Assembly (NCBI RefSeq): GCF_001402915.1
Contig: NZ_CP012945.1
Span: 1,651,501-1,715,500, forward strand
DNA length: 64,000 nucleotides
Direction: 5' to 3'
Origin: Devosia sp. A16
GTDB lineage: Bacteria > Pseudomonadota > Alphaproteobacteria > Rhizobiales > Devosiaceae
Part shown: piece by piece, positions 9,040 through 17,801 of the stretch
How the letters are laid out: every line of letters begins with the position of its first letter
Position numbering within the stretch: position 1 is the first letter of the stretch
Program-made: the position numbers and the translations under genes
The notes under the pieces: model-generated
Databases searched by the model: none
Seen by the model: the letters and a program-made list of their open reading frames with translations, nothing else
Told to the model about the DNA's origin: nothing

Positions 9040-10542
9040 TCAGGCCGCCGAAGCAAAGCCCGGCGATCGCAGCGGCTCCGGCCGCGCCAGCAGGTAGCCC
9101 TGCAGCGCCGTCACCCCGGCCCGCTGCAGGAACTGCAGCTGTTCGTCGGTCTCCACGCCTTCGGCGATCACCTCGACCTCGAGCGAACGGGCGATCTCGG
9201 CGATCGAGGCGACGATCAGCCCGTCGATCCGGCTTTGCGGCAGGTTGGCCACATAGGAGCGGTCGATCTTGATGATGTCGAACGGGAAGCCGCGCAGGTA
9301 CTCGAGGCTGGCAAAGCCGGTGCCGAAATCATCGATCGCCACCCGCACCCCGAGGGCCCGCAGCGCCTCGATGTTGGTGAGCTCGACGGTGCCGGTCCTG
9401 AGCGGCAGCGACTCGGTGATCTCGATGACGATTTCGTTCCCCCTGGTCGCGCTCTCGAAAAGGATATCACTGAAGCGTTCGGCGAAATCGGGCCGGCTCA
9501 GTTGCACGACCGAAACGTTGATGCCGACCGTGGGGGTGCCCAATTTCGCGCGGTCGGCGCAGGCGCGCCGCAGTACCCAGTCGCCCAGCTTGTCGATCAG
9601 GTCGGATTGCTCGGCAATTGGAATGAAATCGCAGGGCGGCACTCGTCCGCGCACCGGGTGCTGCCAGCGGACCAGGGCTTCATGGCTGAGCGGAGTTGAG
9701 CCGTCGACGGCAAAAATCGGCTGGTAGTAAAGCTCCAGCTCATTGAGCAGGATCGCCGCCCTGAGGTCGCGCTCGACGAAGCGCTTGTGCCGCTCGTCGG
9801 CCAGCAGCTCGCTTTCGAACGCCACGGTCGAGGCACGCCCCTGCTTCTTGCCCTTGTAGAGCGCCAGGTCGGCCTTCGAGATCAGTTCGTCGGCCTCGGC
9901 GGCATCGTGCGGCCACAGCGCCACCCCGATGGTGGCCGACAGCCGGATCGGCCGGCCTTCGATGCTGATCGGCTGCCCGAGGGTCGCCAGCACGCGGTCG
10001 CCCAGCCGGACCAGGGCGGGCTTGCTGTCCTGCCCCACCAGCACGATGCCGAACTCGTCGCCGCCCAGCCGCCCGACCAGCGCGTCGGGCAGCAGCGCCT
10101 TCAGCGTCTTCACCAGATGCACCAGCGCCGCATCGCCTGCCGCGTGACCATGCGAGTCGTTGAGCACCTTGAGGTTGTCCATGTCGATCTGCAGGTAGGC
10201 CACCGGACGATCATCGGCCCTGAGGCTCTCGGTGAGCGCGCTGAAGAAATACGAACGGGTATGCGCCCCGGTCAGCGCGTCGCGATAAGCGAGATCCAGC
10301 AACTGCCGCTGTTCCTCGGCGGCGCGCTTCAGTTCCTGCTTCAGCCGGACATAGCCCCAGCGCAGCAACAACAGCAGGCTGGCGCCGGCCAGCACCCGCA
10401 CCACCACCATTTCGATGGCCCTGGGGTCGGTGAAATAGCCCAGCAGCGCGATGGCGCCGGTGATCACCACCAGCGCCGCTACGCCGGCGAACACCAGCCT
10501 GTAGGTGCCGATGATGTCCTGCAGCGAGGCTTGACGTTGCAA
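9040..10542 (-). CDS. Membrane GGDEF-EAL cyclic-di-GMP enzyme
   Basis: A 500-residue protein that may both make and degrade cyclic-di-GMP. Two hydrophobic segments (about residues 13-36 and 46-64) anchor it, followed by a short helical linker. The GGDEF domain has an intact GGDEF at 160-164. The EAL domain has EALVRW, NVSVVQL, EITES, DDFGTGF, IKIDRSYV and AEGVET, so the known metal- and substrate-binding residues appear present. No periplasmic or PAS sensor is seen between the membrane segments. The downstream GNAT gene is only 18 bases away. The 214-base gap upstream shows no gene. Confidence 0.93.
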   Translation of the reverse strand: MQRQASLQDIIGTYRLVFAGVAALVVITGAIALLGYFTDPRAIEMVVVRVLAGASLLLLLRWGYVRLKQELKRAAEEQRQLLDLAYRDALTGAHTRSYFFSALTESLRADDRPVAYLQIDMDNLKVLNDSHGHAAGDAALVHLVKTLKALLPDALVGRLGGDEFGIVLVGQDSKPALVRLGDRVLATLGQPISIEGRPIRLSATIGVALWPHDAAEADELISKADLALYKGKKQGRASTVAFESELLADERHKRFVERDLRAAILLNELELYYQPIFAVDGSTPLSHEALVRWQHPVRGRVPPCDFIPIAEQSDLIDKLGDWVLRRACADRAKLGTPTVGINVSVVQLSRPDFAERFSDILFESATRGNEIVIEITESLPLRTGTVELTNIEALRALGVRVAIDDFGTGFASLEYLRGFPFDIIKIDRSYVANLPQSRIDGLIVASIAEIARSLEVEVIAEGVETDEQLQFLQRAGVTALQGYLLARPEPLRSPGFASAA

Positions 10543-10756
10543 CGGGTTGGCCTCCTGGCGCCGGTGTCGTGCGCGGCGCGCCCGATCGCGCGGCAGCCTC
10601 CTCCCAGAAGCTTTCGGAAGCCCTAACGGGGATGGATTATGACAGCGAATACAAGCTCGTAGGTGTCATCCAGAACCGTGCGGCGCGCACCCTACGGCCG
10701 CGTCATGACAGGGCTGCAACGGCGGGGTGGACGGCCCGATCATGGCTAACGCGGAG

Positions 10757-11821
10757 TTACTGCGGCGCGGGCTCCGCCGGTTGCGCCGGCAGCCCGACCC
10801 ATGGCCGCCACACTTCGCCGCGTTCGGCTATGAAGCGGTCGGCGACGCTCTCCACCGTCTCCCCCGCTTCGCCCAGTTGCTGCAGCATCCTGTCCATCTC
10901 GGCGAACGGCATACGCGCCCGGCCGAAATAGGCTGCGACCTGCGGCGCGTCGAGATACACCCATTCGGCCAGCGCCACCACCACCGGATCCGGCGCGAAA
11001 CCGGTCGGCGTCGGGGTGGCGCAGGCAGTGCGGCCCATGCAGAGGAAGGCGTCTCGATCATAGGGCGCCAGCGTCACCGGCTTGAAGGCGAACTGCGCCA
11101 GCACCGCGTTGGGTTGCCAGTAGTAGAACAGGATCGGCTGCTTGCGTCCCACCGCTTCGGCGATCAGCGTATCGAGTTCGAAGCGGTTGGCTGGCTCGAC
11201 GATGTCGAAGCTCTGGTCCAGCCCATAAGCCTTGAGCATGTTGCGGTTCACCACCGCGCAGCCCCAATCGACCGGGCAGGAGATGAACCGGCCACGGCCG
11301 TTGCCGTCGCCGAATGCCGCGGCATGCGCCTTGAGTCCGTCGATGCTGGTCACCTCCGGCCACTGCGCGGCGGCGTAGTCGGGTACGAACCAGCCTTCGA
11401 AGGTGGTATCGGCATAGGGCGTGCCGGCCTGCCGCACCTTCTGGCCCTTCATGGCAGCGTTCCAGATGTCGGCGATGCGGCCGATCCACAGTTCCGGCGC
11501 TACCGCCGGCTGCCCTGTCGCCCCCATCGAGGAGCCGGTCGCTGCCAGGTCGCCCTCCTGCACCGCGACATTGCAGTAATAGTTTGCCGTCAGCAGCCGC
11601 GAGTGCACTTCGGCGAGCAGCGCCGCCGATGGCCAGCTCATGCGGGCGATGCTCAGTTGCTGCGTGCCGCAGGGCGGCGGTGGCGGCGCTTCGCCGATCG
11701 TCGCATCGGCCGCCGCCCCCGCGACCGGCGGGTCTAGGGTCTGCACCGACTCCTGCGCCGTGGCGCTGCCGAACGCCAGGAGCAGCGCGAAGGTAACGAG
11801 GCAGTGGCGGAACTTTGTCAT
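10757..11821 (-). CDS. Glycine betaine/proline ABC transporter binding protein (OpuAC-like), orphan
   Basis: A 354-residue secreted protein. The start at 11821 (MTKFRHCLVTFALLLAFGSATAQ) gives a clear signal peptide with cleavage after ATAQ; a 40-residue upstream extension is rejected because it buries that signal. The mature part has the OpuAC-type features: the ISCPVDWGCAVVN loop, QPILFYYWQPNAVLA, and a tail with VADRFIAERGEVWRPWVG. No ABC ATPase or permease of this class is adjacent, so it either serves a transporter elsewhere or acts as a sensor. Four or more cysteines in the mature domain suggest disulfides. The ligand is inferred by family only. Confidence 0.75.
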   Translation of the reverse strand: MTKFRHCLVTFALLLAFGSATAQESVQTLDPPVAGAAADATIGEAPPPPPCGTQQLSIARMSWPSAALLAEVHSRLLTANYYCNVAVQEGDLAATGSSMGATGQPAVAPELWIGRIADIWNAAMKGQKVRQAGTPYADTTFEGWFVPDYAAAQWPEVTSIDGLKAHAAAFGDGNGRGRFISCPVDWGCAVVNRNMLKAYGLDQSFDIVEPANRFELDTLIAEAVGRKQPILFYYWQPNAVLAQFAFKPVTLAPYDRDAFLCMGRTACATPTPTGFAPDPVVVALAEWVYLDAPQVAAYFGRARMPFAEMDRMLQQLGEAGETVESVADRFIAERGEVWRPWVGLPAQPAEPAPQ

Positions 11822-11870
11822 CGGACCGGGCGCAGCGACGGAGTGGACGCCGAACTTATAGAGCCAGATC

Positions 11871-11892
11871 GGCAAAAGTCGCAGACTTTTCC
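11871..11892. repeat. Remnant of a Rhizobiales-type palindrome
   Basis: GGCAAAAGT, a five-base loop, then ACTTTTCC. It resembles the inner arms of the fuller copy at 63387-63429 but lacks the GCGCTTTC outer arms. It lies in the 317-base divergent gap 11822-12138 between the orphan binding protein and the branched-chain amino acid binding protein. That gap holds no gene that I can support and presumably carries both promoters. Confidence 0.4.
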
Positions 11893-12138
11893 ACCTCGAT
11901 CGCACGCCCAAACAAGGACTTGGCAACCCGCCGCCGCGCAATGGCGCATGCGGGCGAAACCGGCGCAGCCAAACGCCCGGCGCCCTTTTACCACTTGATC
12001 AAAAGCGGATGACTCGCCTTCGCAATTTATGCAATATCGCGCGCAGTGGGGCATGGGTTGTGCCCCCATTGATTGTTGCTCCGATGGAGACGGCGGTAAA
12101 CAACGCCGCGTGGCGGGGCAACGTTACAGAGGGACATC

Positions 12139-13347
12139 ATGAACAAATCCAGTATCCTTGGCCTCGCCGTTGCCGCGACCGTGCTCGGTCTCGCAGTTCC
12201 GGCGCTCGCCGAAGACGTCAAGATCGGCATTCTGGGCGATCTGACCGGGCCGATCGAAAGCCTGGCTCCCCCGATCGTCGCCGGCGCCCAGCTCGCCTTC
12301 GACCAGGTCAATGCCCAGGGCGGAATCCTCGGCGGCGGCAAGATCGTCTCCGTCACCGGCGACTCTGCCTGCGATCCGTCGGTTGCCGGCCCGGCCGCCG
12401 ACAAGCTGGTCAACACCGACCAGGTGACCGCCATCGTCGGCGCCTTCTGCACGGGCGCCACCATCGGCGCCGCCACTGCCGCCGGCATCCCGGGCGGCGT
12501 CGTGATGATTTCGCCGTCGGCTTCGGCGCCGGCGCTCACCACGCTCGAAGACAACGACCTGGTCTACCGCACCACGCCGTCGGACGCCTTCCAGGGCGTG
12601 AAGATGGCTGACCTCTTGATCCAGAAGGGGATCAAGGACGTTGCCGTCACCTACGTGAACAACGACTACGGCAAGGGTCTCGCCGACGTGTTCGTGGCGA
12701 CCTTCACCGCCGCCGGCGGCACCGTGTCGGCCAACGTCGCTCATGAAGACGGCAAGGCGGACTATCGCGCCGAGCTGGGGCAGCTCTCCTCGGGCGGCTC
12801 GCAGAACCTGGTTATCCTCGCCTACGCTTCGGGCTCGGGCAAGACTGTGCTGCAGCAGGCGATCGAAGGCGGCGAGTTCACCGCGTTCGTCGGCGGCGAC
12901 GGCATGATCGGCGACGACCTGGTGACCGGCCTCGATCCGGCTGCCGTCAACGGCAAGATCATCGCCACCCGCGCCGGCGCCTATACCGGCGAGTCGGCCG
13001 GCATCTACAAGAAGCTGGCGACCGATGCCGGTCAGGATCCGGCGGCGACCTATGCCCCGCAGGCCTATGACGCGGCGTTCCTGCTCGCTCTCGCGATCGA
13101 GAAGAACGGCTCGGCCAAGCGCGAAGGCCTCGCCGCCGCGCTGCGCGAAGTCGCTTCCGCTCCGGGCGAGAAGATCCTTCCCGGCGAATGGGCCAAGGCG
13201 CTCGAGCTGATCAAGGCCGGCACCGACATCGACTATGACGGCGCCGGTGGTCCGGCCGATTTCGACAAGGCCGGCGACGTCGACGGCATCATCGTCGAGG
13301 TCGACGTTGAGGACGGCAAGTTCGTCGAAGTGGGCCCGGTGAAGTAA
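12139..13347 (+). CDS. livK: Branched-chain amino acid ABC transporter, periplasmic binding protein
   Basis: A 402-residue protein with a signal peptide (residues 1-24, ending VPALAE) and a type-I periplasmic binding fold: VKIGILGDLTGPIESLAPPIVAGAQLAFDQVNAQGG, then VTAIVGAFCTGATI, and AVTYVNNDYGKGLADVF. A good AGAGGGA ribosome site precedes the ATG. It stands alone between a divergent gene and a strong terminator. The only liv membrane and ATPase genes in the window (16512-20290) lack their own binding protein and lie about 3 kb away on the other strand, so they are its likely partners. The ligand may be another amino acid or an amide. Confidence 0.88.
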   Translation: MNKSSILGLAVAATVLGLAVPALAEDVKIGILGDLTGPIESLAPPIVAGAQLAFDQVNAQGGILGGGKIVSVTGDSACDPSVAGPAADKLVNTDQVTAIVGAFCTGATIGAATAAGIPGGVVMISPSASAPALTTLEDNDLVYRTTPSDAFQGVKMADLLIQKGIKDVAVTYVNNDYGKGLADVFVATFTAAGGTVSANVAHEDGKADYRAELGQLSSGGSQNLVILAYASGSGKTVLQQAIEGGEFTAFVGGDGMIGDDLVTGLDPAAVNGKIIATRAGAYTGESAGIYKKLATDAGQDPAATYAPQAYDAAFLLALAIEKNGSAKREGLAAALREVASAPGEKILPGEWAKALELIKAGTDIDYDGAGGPADFDKAGDVDGIIVEVDVEDGKFVEVGPVK

Positions 13348-13372
13348 GCCGCCGCTCATCTCCTCGTTCGAA

Positions 13373-13399
13373 GGCCCGGGATCGATGCCGGGCCTTTTT
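13373..13399 (+). terminator. Rho-independent terminator of livK
   Basis: GGCCCGG, an eight-base loop, then CCGGGCC followed directly by TTTTT. It lies 25 bases after the livK stop codon. Confidence 0.9.
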
Positions 13400-13414
13400 C
13401 TTTGCGCCGCAACC

Positions 13415-13457
13415 TTGACAGAAGAACATCAGTCTCTTAATTGCAGACCATTGTTCT
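13415..13457 (+). promoter_or_regulatory. Promoter with TetR-type operator candidate for the SDR-TetR pair
   Basis: A TTGACA box at 13415-13420 is followed 17 bases later by TAATTG, a plausible sigma-70 pair. Over it lies an imperfect 35-base palindrome at 13423-13457: AGAACA-TCA-GTCT, nine bases, AGAC-CAT-TGTTCT. The arms match at 10 of 13 positions. Position, length and symmetry suit autoregulation by the TetR protein encoded downstream; that link is inference. Confidence 0.5.
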
Positions 13458-13474
13458 CTTATTGAGGTGCAGCC

Positions 13475-14410
13475 ATGAGCTGGTCGACCAAGGATATTCC
13501 TGAGCAAACGGGCAAGCTCGCCCTCGTCACCGGCGCCACCGGCGGGCTCGGTTACGAAACCGCGCTGGAGCTGGCGCGCGCCGGCGCCGAGGTGGTGTTG
13601 ACCGGCCGCAACGCTGACAAGGGCGCGTCCGCCCTCGCCCGCATCCGCGCCGAGGTGCCACGCGCCCGCGTTTCCTATGAGAACCTCGATCTCTCCGCCC
13701 TCGCCAACGTAACCGCCTTCGTCGAGCGCTTCGCCGCCACGCGCGATCGGCTCGATATCCTCGTCAACAATGCCGGCGTCATGGCCCCGCCGCAGCGCGA
13801 GTTGACCGCCGATGGCCTCGAGCTGCAGTTCGCCACCAACTACCTGTCGCATTTCGCCCTGACCGGTCTGCTGTTGCCGCTGCTGGTGGCGGCGGCAGCG
13901 CCCCGGGTCGTCTCGCTCGCCAGCGTGGCAGCCCGGGGCGGCCGGATCGATTTCGCTAACCTCCAGTCCGAGCGTGACTACAAGCCAATGGTTGCCTACA
14001 GCCAGACCAAGCTGGCTTGCCTGATGTTCGGCTTCGAGCTGCAGCGGCGCAGCAACGCCAATGGCTGGGGGATCGCGAGCATGGTTGCGCATCCCGGGGT
14101 GGCGCGCACCGAACTCATCGTCAACGGCATGGGAGACGCGAGCCCCGCCGGCTTTGCCCGCCGCTACCTCTCCATGCTGTTCCAGCCGGTGCCGCAGGGC
14201 GCGCTGCCGACGCTGATGGCGGCCACCGACATTCATGCCCGGCCTGGCGGCTATTATGGACCGCAGGGGCTGTTCGAGGTTCGGGGCCATCCGGGCGAAG
14301 CTTCGGTCCCTACCCAGGCGACCGACCTCGAGGTTGCCCGCAGGCTGTGGCAGGTCTCCGAGCAGCTGACCGGCATCCGCTTTGCTGATCGCGCCAGCGT
14401 TGCGGCTTGA
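13475..14410 (+). CDS. Short-chain dehydrogenase/reductase (retinol-dehydrogenase-like)
   Basis: A 311-residue NAD(P)-dependent oxidoreductase. The Rossmann motif is TGATGGLG (about residues 19-26); NNAG is at about 97-100 and the catalytic YxxxK is YSQTK. The long C-terminal region with VAHPGVARTEL resembles the retinol dehydrogenase/WW-domain-oxidoreductase-like group, which often has 300 or more residues. The substrate is unknown. The TetR-family gene follows after 33 bases in the same orientation, and an operator-like palindrome lies over the promoter. A regulator-plus-inducible-oxidoreductase pair, possibly for aldehyde or xenobiotic detoxification, is the likely reading. Confidence 0.88.
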   Translation: MSWSTKDIPEQTGKLALVTGATGGLGYETALELARAGAEVVLTGRNADKGASALARIRAEVPRARVSYENLDLSALANVTAFVERFAATRDRLDILVNNAGVMAPPQRELTADGLELQFATNYLSHFALTGLLLPLLVAAAAPRVVSLASVAARGGRIDFANLQSERDYKPMVAYSQTKLACLMFGFELQRRSNANGWGIASMVAHPGVARTELIVNGMGDASPAGFARRYLSMLFQPVPQGALPTLMAATDIHARPGGYYGPQGLFEVRGHPGEASVPTQATDLEVARRLWQVSEQLTGIRFADRASVAA

Positions 14411-14443
14411 CAGTGGCCACGGCGGGCCGCACCACAGCAGCCG

Positions 14444-15091
14444 ATGACCACGACGACCTTCCAGCGGGCCCGCAAGCCCGAGGAAATCAGTGCGCGCCGC
14501 GAGACCCTGCTCGCGGCGGCAGCTGAGCTGTTCGACGCCGAGGGCCCGCTCGGCACCGGCCTCAACGCCATTGCCGCCCGCGCCGGCTTCACCAAGTCCA
14601 ATGTCTACCGCTACTTCGAGAGCCGCGAGGAGGTATTGCTCAGTCTGTTCCTCGCCGAGATGGAACGGCTCGTACCGGCGCTCGCCGCCGCCGTCGCGGC
14701 CACGCCGGCTGGCGATCTCGACGCGCTGGCCCGCAACCTCACCGAAGAGTTCATCTCCCGGCCCCGGTTTGCGCACCTCGCGTCGATCCTCTCCAGCACG
14801 CTCGAGGCCAACGTCTCCGAGGACACCATCGTCATGGTGAAGCGCACCATGGGCGGCATGACGGCCGAAATGGCAGCGGCGCTCCGTACTCGATTGCCGC
14901 AAGCCTCGACCGAGGATGCGGTATGGGCCCTCAGCATGGTCGGAGCGCTGGTCACCGGGCTGTGGCCCGGCGCCCACCCGGCGCCAGCTGCCGAGCGGGT
15001 GCTGTCGCGGCCGGAGTTCGCCGCGCACCGCCCCAATCTCGAACGCGACCTGCCCCGCGCCGTCCGGGCGATCCTCGCGAGTATTGCTTAG
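14444..15091 (+). CDS. TetR/AcrR family transcriptional regulator
   Basis: A 215-residue repressor-type protein. The N-terminal helix-turn-helix (about residues 18-65) reads TGLNAIAARAGFTKSNVYRYFESREEVLLSLF, close to the TetR_N consensus. The C-terminal ligand and dimer domain is helical and poorly conserved, with a TetR_C-like region of TIVMVKRTMGGMTAEMAAALR. It is encoded immediately after the SDR and is expected to repress both genes through the palindrome at 13423-13457. The inducer is unknown. Confidence 0.9.
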   Translation: MTTTTFQRARKPEEISARRETLLAAAAELFDAEGPLGTGLNAIAARAGFTKSNVYRYFESREEVLLSLFLAEMERLVPALAAAVAATPAGDLDALARNLTEEFISRPRFAHLASILSSTLEANVSEDTIVMVKRTMGGMTAEMAAALRTRLPQASTEDAVWALSMVGALVTGLWPGAHPAPAAERVLSRPEFAAHRPNLERDLPRAVRAILASIA

Positions 15092-15103
15092 CGCATAGCA
15101 CGG

Positions 15104-15240
15104 TGCCGCCGGTGGCTGTGGACCCCCACCCTTGATCCCTCCCCGCAAGGGGGAGGGAGACGCAGACTGCGAAGCCGGTGTTTTCGTCGCCCTCCCCCTT
15201 GCGGGGAGGGGACAGGGGTGGGGGTCAGCCCGCGCCGGCG
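15104..15240. repeat. GA/CT-rich palindromic repeat, copy 2
   Basis: Nearly the same as copy 1, including the flanking GCCGGTGGCTGTGG and CCCGCGCCGGCG. The core arms are CCTCCCCGC and GCGGGGAGG. It lies between the TetR gene and the convergent RES toxin gene. Confidence 0.85.
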
Positions 15241-15247
15241 TCAGGGA

Positions 15248-15901
15248 TCATCCACCAAGCCGCGTCGCCCCGATCCGCTTGTCGCCGACGCTGACCGTCA
15301 CCTCGAAATGCTCGGCCTGGATCACGTCGAGCACTTTGCTCGGCCGATAGGCGCAGATATTGCTGCCGCCCCGATGCCGCACGCTGTCGTACAGCACCCC
15401 GTCCTCGCCGGCGGCCCGCAACGCCTCGCCGAACGCCTGCCCCGCGGCATAGCTGTCGGCGGCGTGCAGCTCCGGTTCGCTCCCGCGAATGTCGCGATAG
15501 CTGCCCTCGAGCCGCGCGGTGTAGCTGCGGAAGGTACGCTGGGTCGTGTCGAGGCCGCGGGCCAGCGCTTCGCGCCTGAGATGGTGTCCGACTTCGGCGA
15601 GGGCGGTGGTGAGCGTCGCCGCCGCGTACCAGGCGCCGAGCTCCGGCCCGTTGAAGCGCGATCCACTCGGCGCGGCATGCAGAAACGCTGCCATCACGAT
15701 GCTGGAGTTTGCCCGGCCGAACACCCACTCGCTCTGCGGCAGTCGCGCCAGCCGTTGCCGTACCAGCCGATCATTGGTCCAGCCGGCGAGTTCCATCACC
15801 GCCTCGGCATCGGCGGCAGTGGCCACGGTGTCGAACAGCCCGATCGGCGGAAAACGCGACGGGATCAGCCGGTGGCTCGGCTGTGGGGCGGGCGCCTGCA
15901 T
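15248..15901 (-). CDS. RES-domain toxin
   Basis: A 217-residue protein of the RES family, whose toxins deplete cellular NAD+. The conserved arginine, glutamate and serine can be placed in SRFNGPELGAWYAA, TALAEVGHHL and YDSVRHRGGSNI. The start ATG at 15901 overlaps the stop of the upstream antitoxin gene by one base (TGATG), as in other Xre-RES operons. It may alternatively be an ADP-ribosylating enzyme of the same fold. The short N-terminal extension (MQAPAPQPSHRLIPSRFPP) is common in the family. The convergent neighbour is the TetR gene, beyond a repeat. Confidence 0.88.
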   Translation of the reverse strand: MQAPAPQPSHRLIPSRFPPIGLFDTVATAADAEAVMELAGWTNDRLVRQRLARLPQSEWVFGRANSSIVMAAFLHAAPSGSRFNGPELGAWYAAATLTTALAEVGHHLRREALARGLDTTQRTFRSYTARLEGSYRDIRGSEPELHAADSYAAGQAFGEALRAAGEDGVLYDSVRHRGGSNICAYRPSKVLDVIQAEHFEVTVSVGDKRIGATRLGG

Positions 15902-16440
15902 CAGCGGATGACGATGTCGCTGTCTTCGTACGGGGTGAACGCCGCATCGAGCGCATTGGGTGGCATGTAGAGCCCGCCGCGTGCCGCATCGAGGAAGCGC
16001 CGCACCGCCAGCAACCCATCCTGGGTGCCCGAGGTGATGAGCGTCAACGGCGGTTGCCCGCCGAACAGCGGCGCCATGTGCGGCCCCTTGAGCCAGCGCA
16101 CCCCCTCCGCCGGGTCGGCGAACAGGACGCCGAGCGCCTGGTGGATGCCGAACACCGCCGAAATGCGCAGCAGCGCATCGAGATCGAGGGTGAACGGCTG
16201 CTGCTCGCGCGCCAGCTTCGCCCAATGGTGGTAGGTCGAGCGCTGCGGATAGCCCAGCACCAGCCGGCGCTGCTCCTCATTGAGGCCCCAAAGCTCGGCA
16301 ATGTTGAGAAACGTGCGCAGCGCCGGCCCGCTCAACCGGCGCCGGTTGGGCCCCGAGAAGCGGCTGAAATCGACGATGTCGTCAGCGCCGCCGGCCGGAG
16401 CGAACTCCCTGTGAGGCTTTTCACGGAAACCGAATTGCAT
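15901..16440 (-). CDS. Xre/MbcA/ParS-type antitoxin of the RES toxin
   Basis: A 179-residue protein. The N-terminal part (about 45-105) is the Xre-like helix-turn-helix found in these antitoxins (TFLNIAELWGLNEEQRRLVLG, then STYHHWAKLA). The C-terminal toxin-binding domain has VFGIHQALGVLFADPAEGVRWLKGPHMAPLFGGQPPL, the DUF2384-type signature. The start chosen is MQFGFREKPH at 16440; an in-frame ATG at 16488 would extend it by 16 residues into the operator region. It is expected to neutralise the RES protein and to repress its own operon through the palindromes at 16453-16512. Confidence 0.88.
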   Translation of the reverse strand: MQFGFREKPHREFAPAGGADDIVDFSRFSGPNRRRLSGPALRTFLNIAELWGLNEEQRRLVLGYPQRSTYHHWAKLAREQQPFTLDLDALLRISAVFGIHQALGVLFADPAEGVRWLKGPHMAPLFGGQPPLTLITSGTQDGLLAVRRFLDAARGGLYMPPNALDAAFTPYEDSDIVIR

Positions 16441-16452
16441 GACGCGCTCCTT

Positions 16453-16512
16453 GTCTGGATTTAGACATAGTCCAAATCCAGACTTCATACAAGAGGACGT
16501 CCAGTTCTGGAC
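16453..16512 (-). promoter_or_regulatory. Operator region of the RES-Xre operon
   Basis: Two palindromes lie before the antitoxin gene. The first is a perfect 10-base inverted repeat, GTCTGGATTT and AAATCCAGAC, at 16453-16462 and 16474-16483. The second is the 14-base palindrome GTCCAGTTCTGGAC at 16499-16512. Both share a TCTGGA/TCCAGA core, as expected for one regulator binding cooperatively. The second touches the livM stop codon. Confidence 0.6.
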
Positions 16513-17801
16513 TACGCTTCGCGCTTCACCACTTCCGGGATCAGCCCCCGCGGCGCGTAACGGAGCGCGATGGTGATCACCACGCCGAGCACGAACACCC
16601 GCATCTGGCTGGCGCGCGACTGGATTTCGGGGATGGCTCCCCAGCCCATGTCGGTCGACCAGTTCGAGATGTTGTTGAACAGCCACTGCGACAGCGGGTC
16701 GGAAATCATCCAGGTGATGTAGATCAGCAGCGCGCCGAACACCGCACCCCAGTTGTTGCCCGCCCCGCCGACGATCACCATCACCCAGATCAGGAAGGTG
16801 TGGTTGATCGGCTGATAGGCGCCCGGATCGTAGATCTGCTGGAAGCTCACCAGCATGGCGCCGCCGATCCCCATCAGCACCGAGCCGAGCACGAAGATCT
16901 CGAGCTGCCGGCGCGTGACGTTCTTGCCCATCGAACCGGCGGCGATGTGGTTGTCGCGAATGGCGCGCATCATCCGGCCCCACGGGCCGCCATAGGCGCG
17001 CTGCACCAGGAGGAACGCCACGGCGAGGATGACGATGACCAGTCCGAGAAACCCCAGCCGCGCATAGACGAACGAGTCGGCAATCGACACCCCCTGCCCC
17101 TGCAGATCCTGCGGGATCGGCGTCGGCCACGGGATCGGTGAGACGGTCAACGTTCCGCGCGTCAGCCAGTCCATGTTCTTGAGCAGCGCCCGGATGATCT
17201 CCGAGATGCCGATGGTGGCGATGGCGAGGTAGTCGGTCCTCAGCCCCAGACAGATCTTGCCCACCACATAGGCGACGCCGGCCGCCAGCACGCCGCCGAA
17301 CAGCCAGCCGAGCACCGGGTGCAGCCCCAGGCCGCCGATCCAGCCGCCGCCGGCCGTCTCGATATAGGCCGCGGCCGGGTCGATCTGGCTGCGATAGACG
17401 ATATAGGCGACGACCCAGGCGATAATGGTGACGAAGGTCTTCCAGCCTCCCCTGATGCCGATGCGGTCGGCACGGCGCGCTGCCCAGACCAGCAGGAACC
17501 CGGCGAGGAACGCCATCAGCGCCTTGCCCAGCATCAGTGGCCCTTCTGAGCCCCAGAACTGCGCATTGATCGGATACGAGATGAAGGTGACCGCCGCGCC
17601 GCCCAGCATCAGCATGCCCATGATGCCGAAATTGAACAGCCCGCCATAGCCCCACTGGATGTTGAGGCCGAGCGCGATCAGCGCATAGGCAAAGCTCTGG
17701 ACCAGGAGCAGCGAGATATTGGCGGCGCCCAGTAACAGCCCGATGATCGTGAACAGCACGAACAGGCCGGCGAACATCACCAGGGAGCGACGCGCGATCA
17801 T
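16512..17801 (-). CDS. livM: Branched-chain amino acid ABC transporter permease
   Basis: A 429-residue membrane subunit with about ten hydrophobic segments. The family core is seen in ALGLNIQWGYGGLFNFGIMGMLMLGG near the N-terminus and LFGGVLAAGVAYVVGKICLGLRTDYLAIATIGISEIIRAL, followed by QRAYGGPWGRMMRAIRDN. It is longer than E. coli LivM because of inserts between membrane segments. The start MIARRSLVMF at 17801 has a GGGAG site seven bases upstream and overlaps the livH stop as ATGA. It is the last gene of livGFHM. Confidence 0.93.
   Translation of the reverse strand: MIARRSLVMFAGLFVLFTIIGLLLGAANISLLLVQSFAYALIALGLNIQWGYGGLFNFGIMGMLMLGGAAVTFISYPINAQFWGSEGPLMLGKALMAFLAGFLLVWAARRADRIGIRGGWKTFVTIIAWVVAYIVYRSQIDPAAAYIETAGGGWIGGLGLHPVLGWLFGGVLAAGVAYVVGKICLGLRTDYLAIATIGISEIIRALLKNMDWLTRGTLTVSPIPWPTPIPQDLQGQGVSIADSFVYARLGFLGLVIVILAVAFLLVQRAYGGPWGRMMRAIRDNHIAAGSMGKNVTRRQLEIFVLGSVLMGIGGAMLVSFQQIYDPGAYQPINHTFLIWVMVIVGGAGNNWGAVFGALLIYITWMISDPLSQWLFNNISNWSTDMGWGAIPEIQSRASQMRVFVLGVVITIALRYAPRGLIPEVVKREA

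Noticed and set aside
10569-10931. A 120-codon plus-strand frame in the gap before the orphan binding protein
   Set aside because: Most of it overlaps that gene antisense and it has no recognisable protein pattern.
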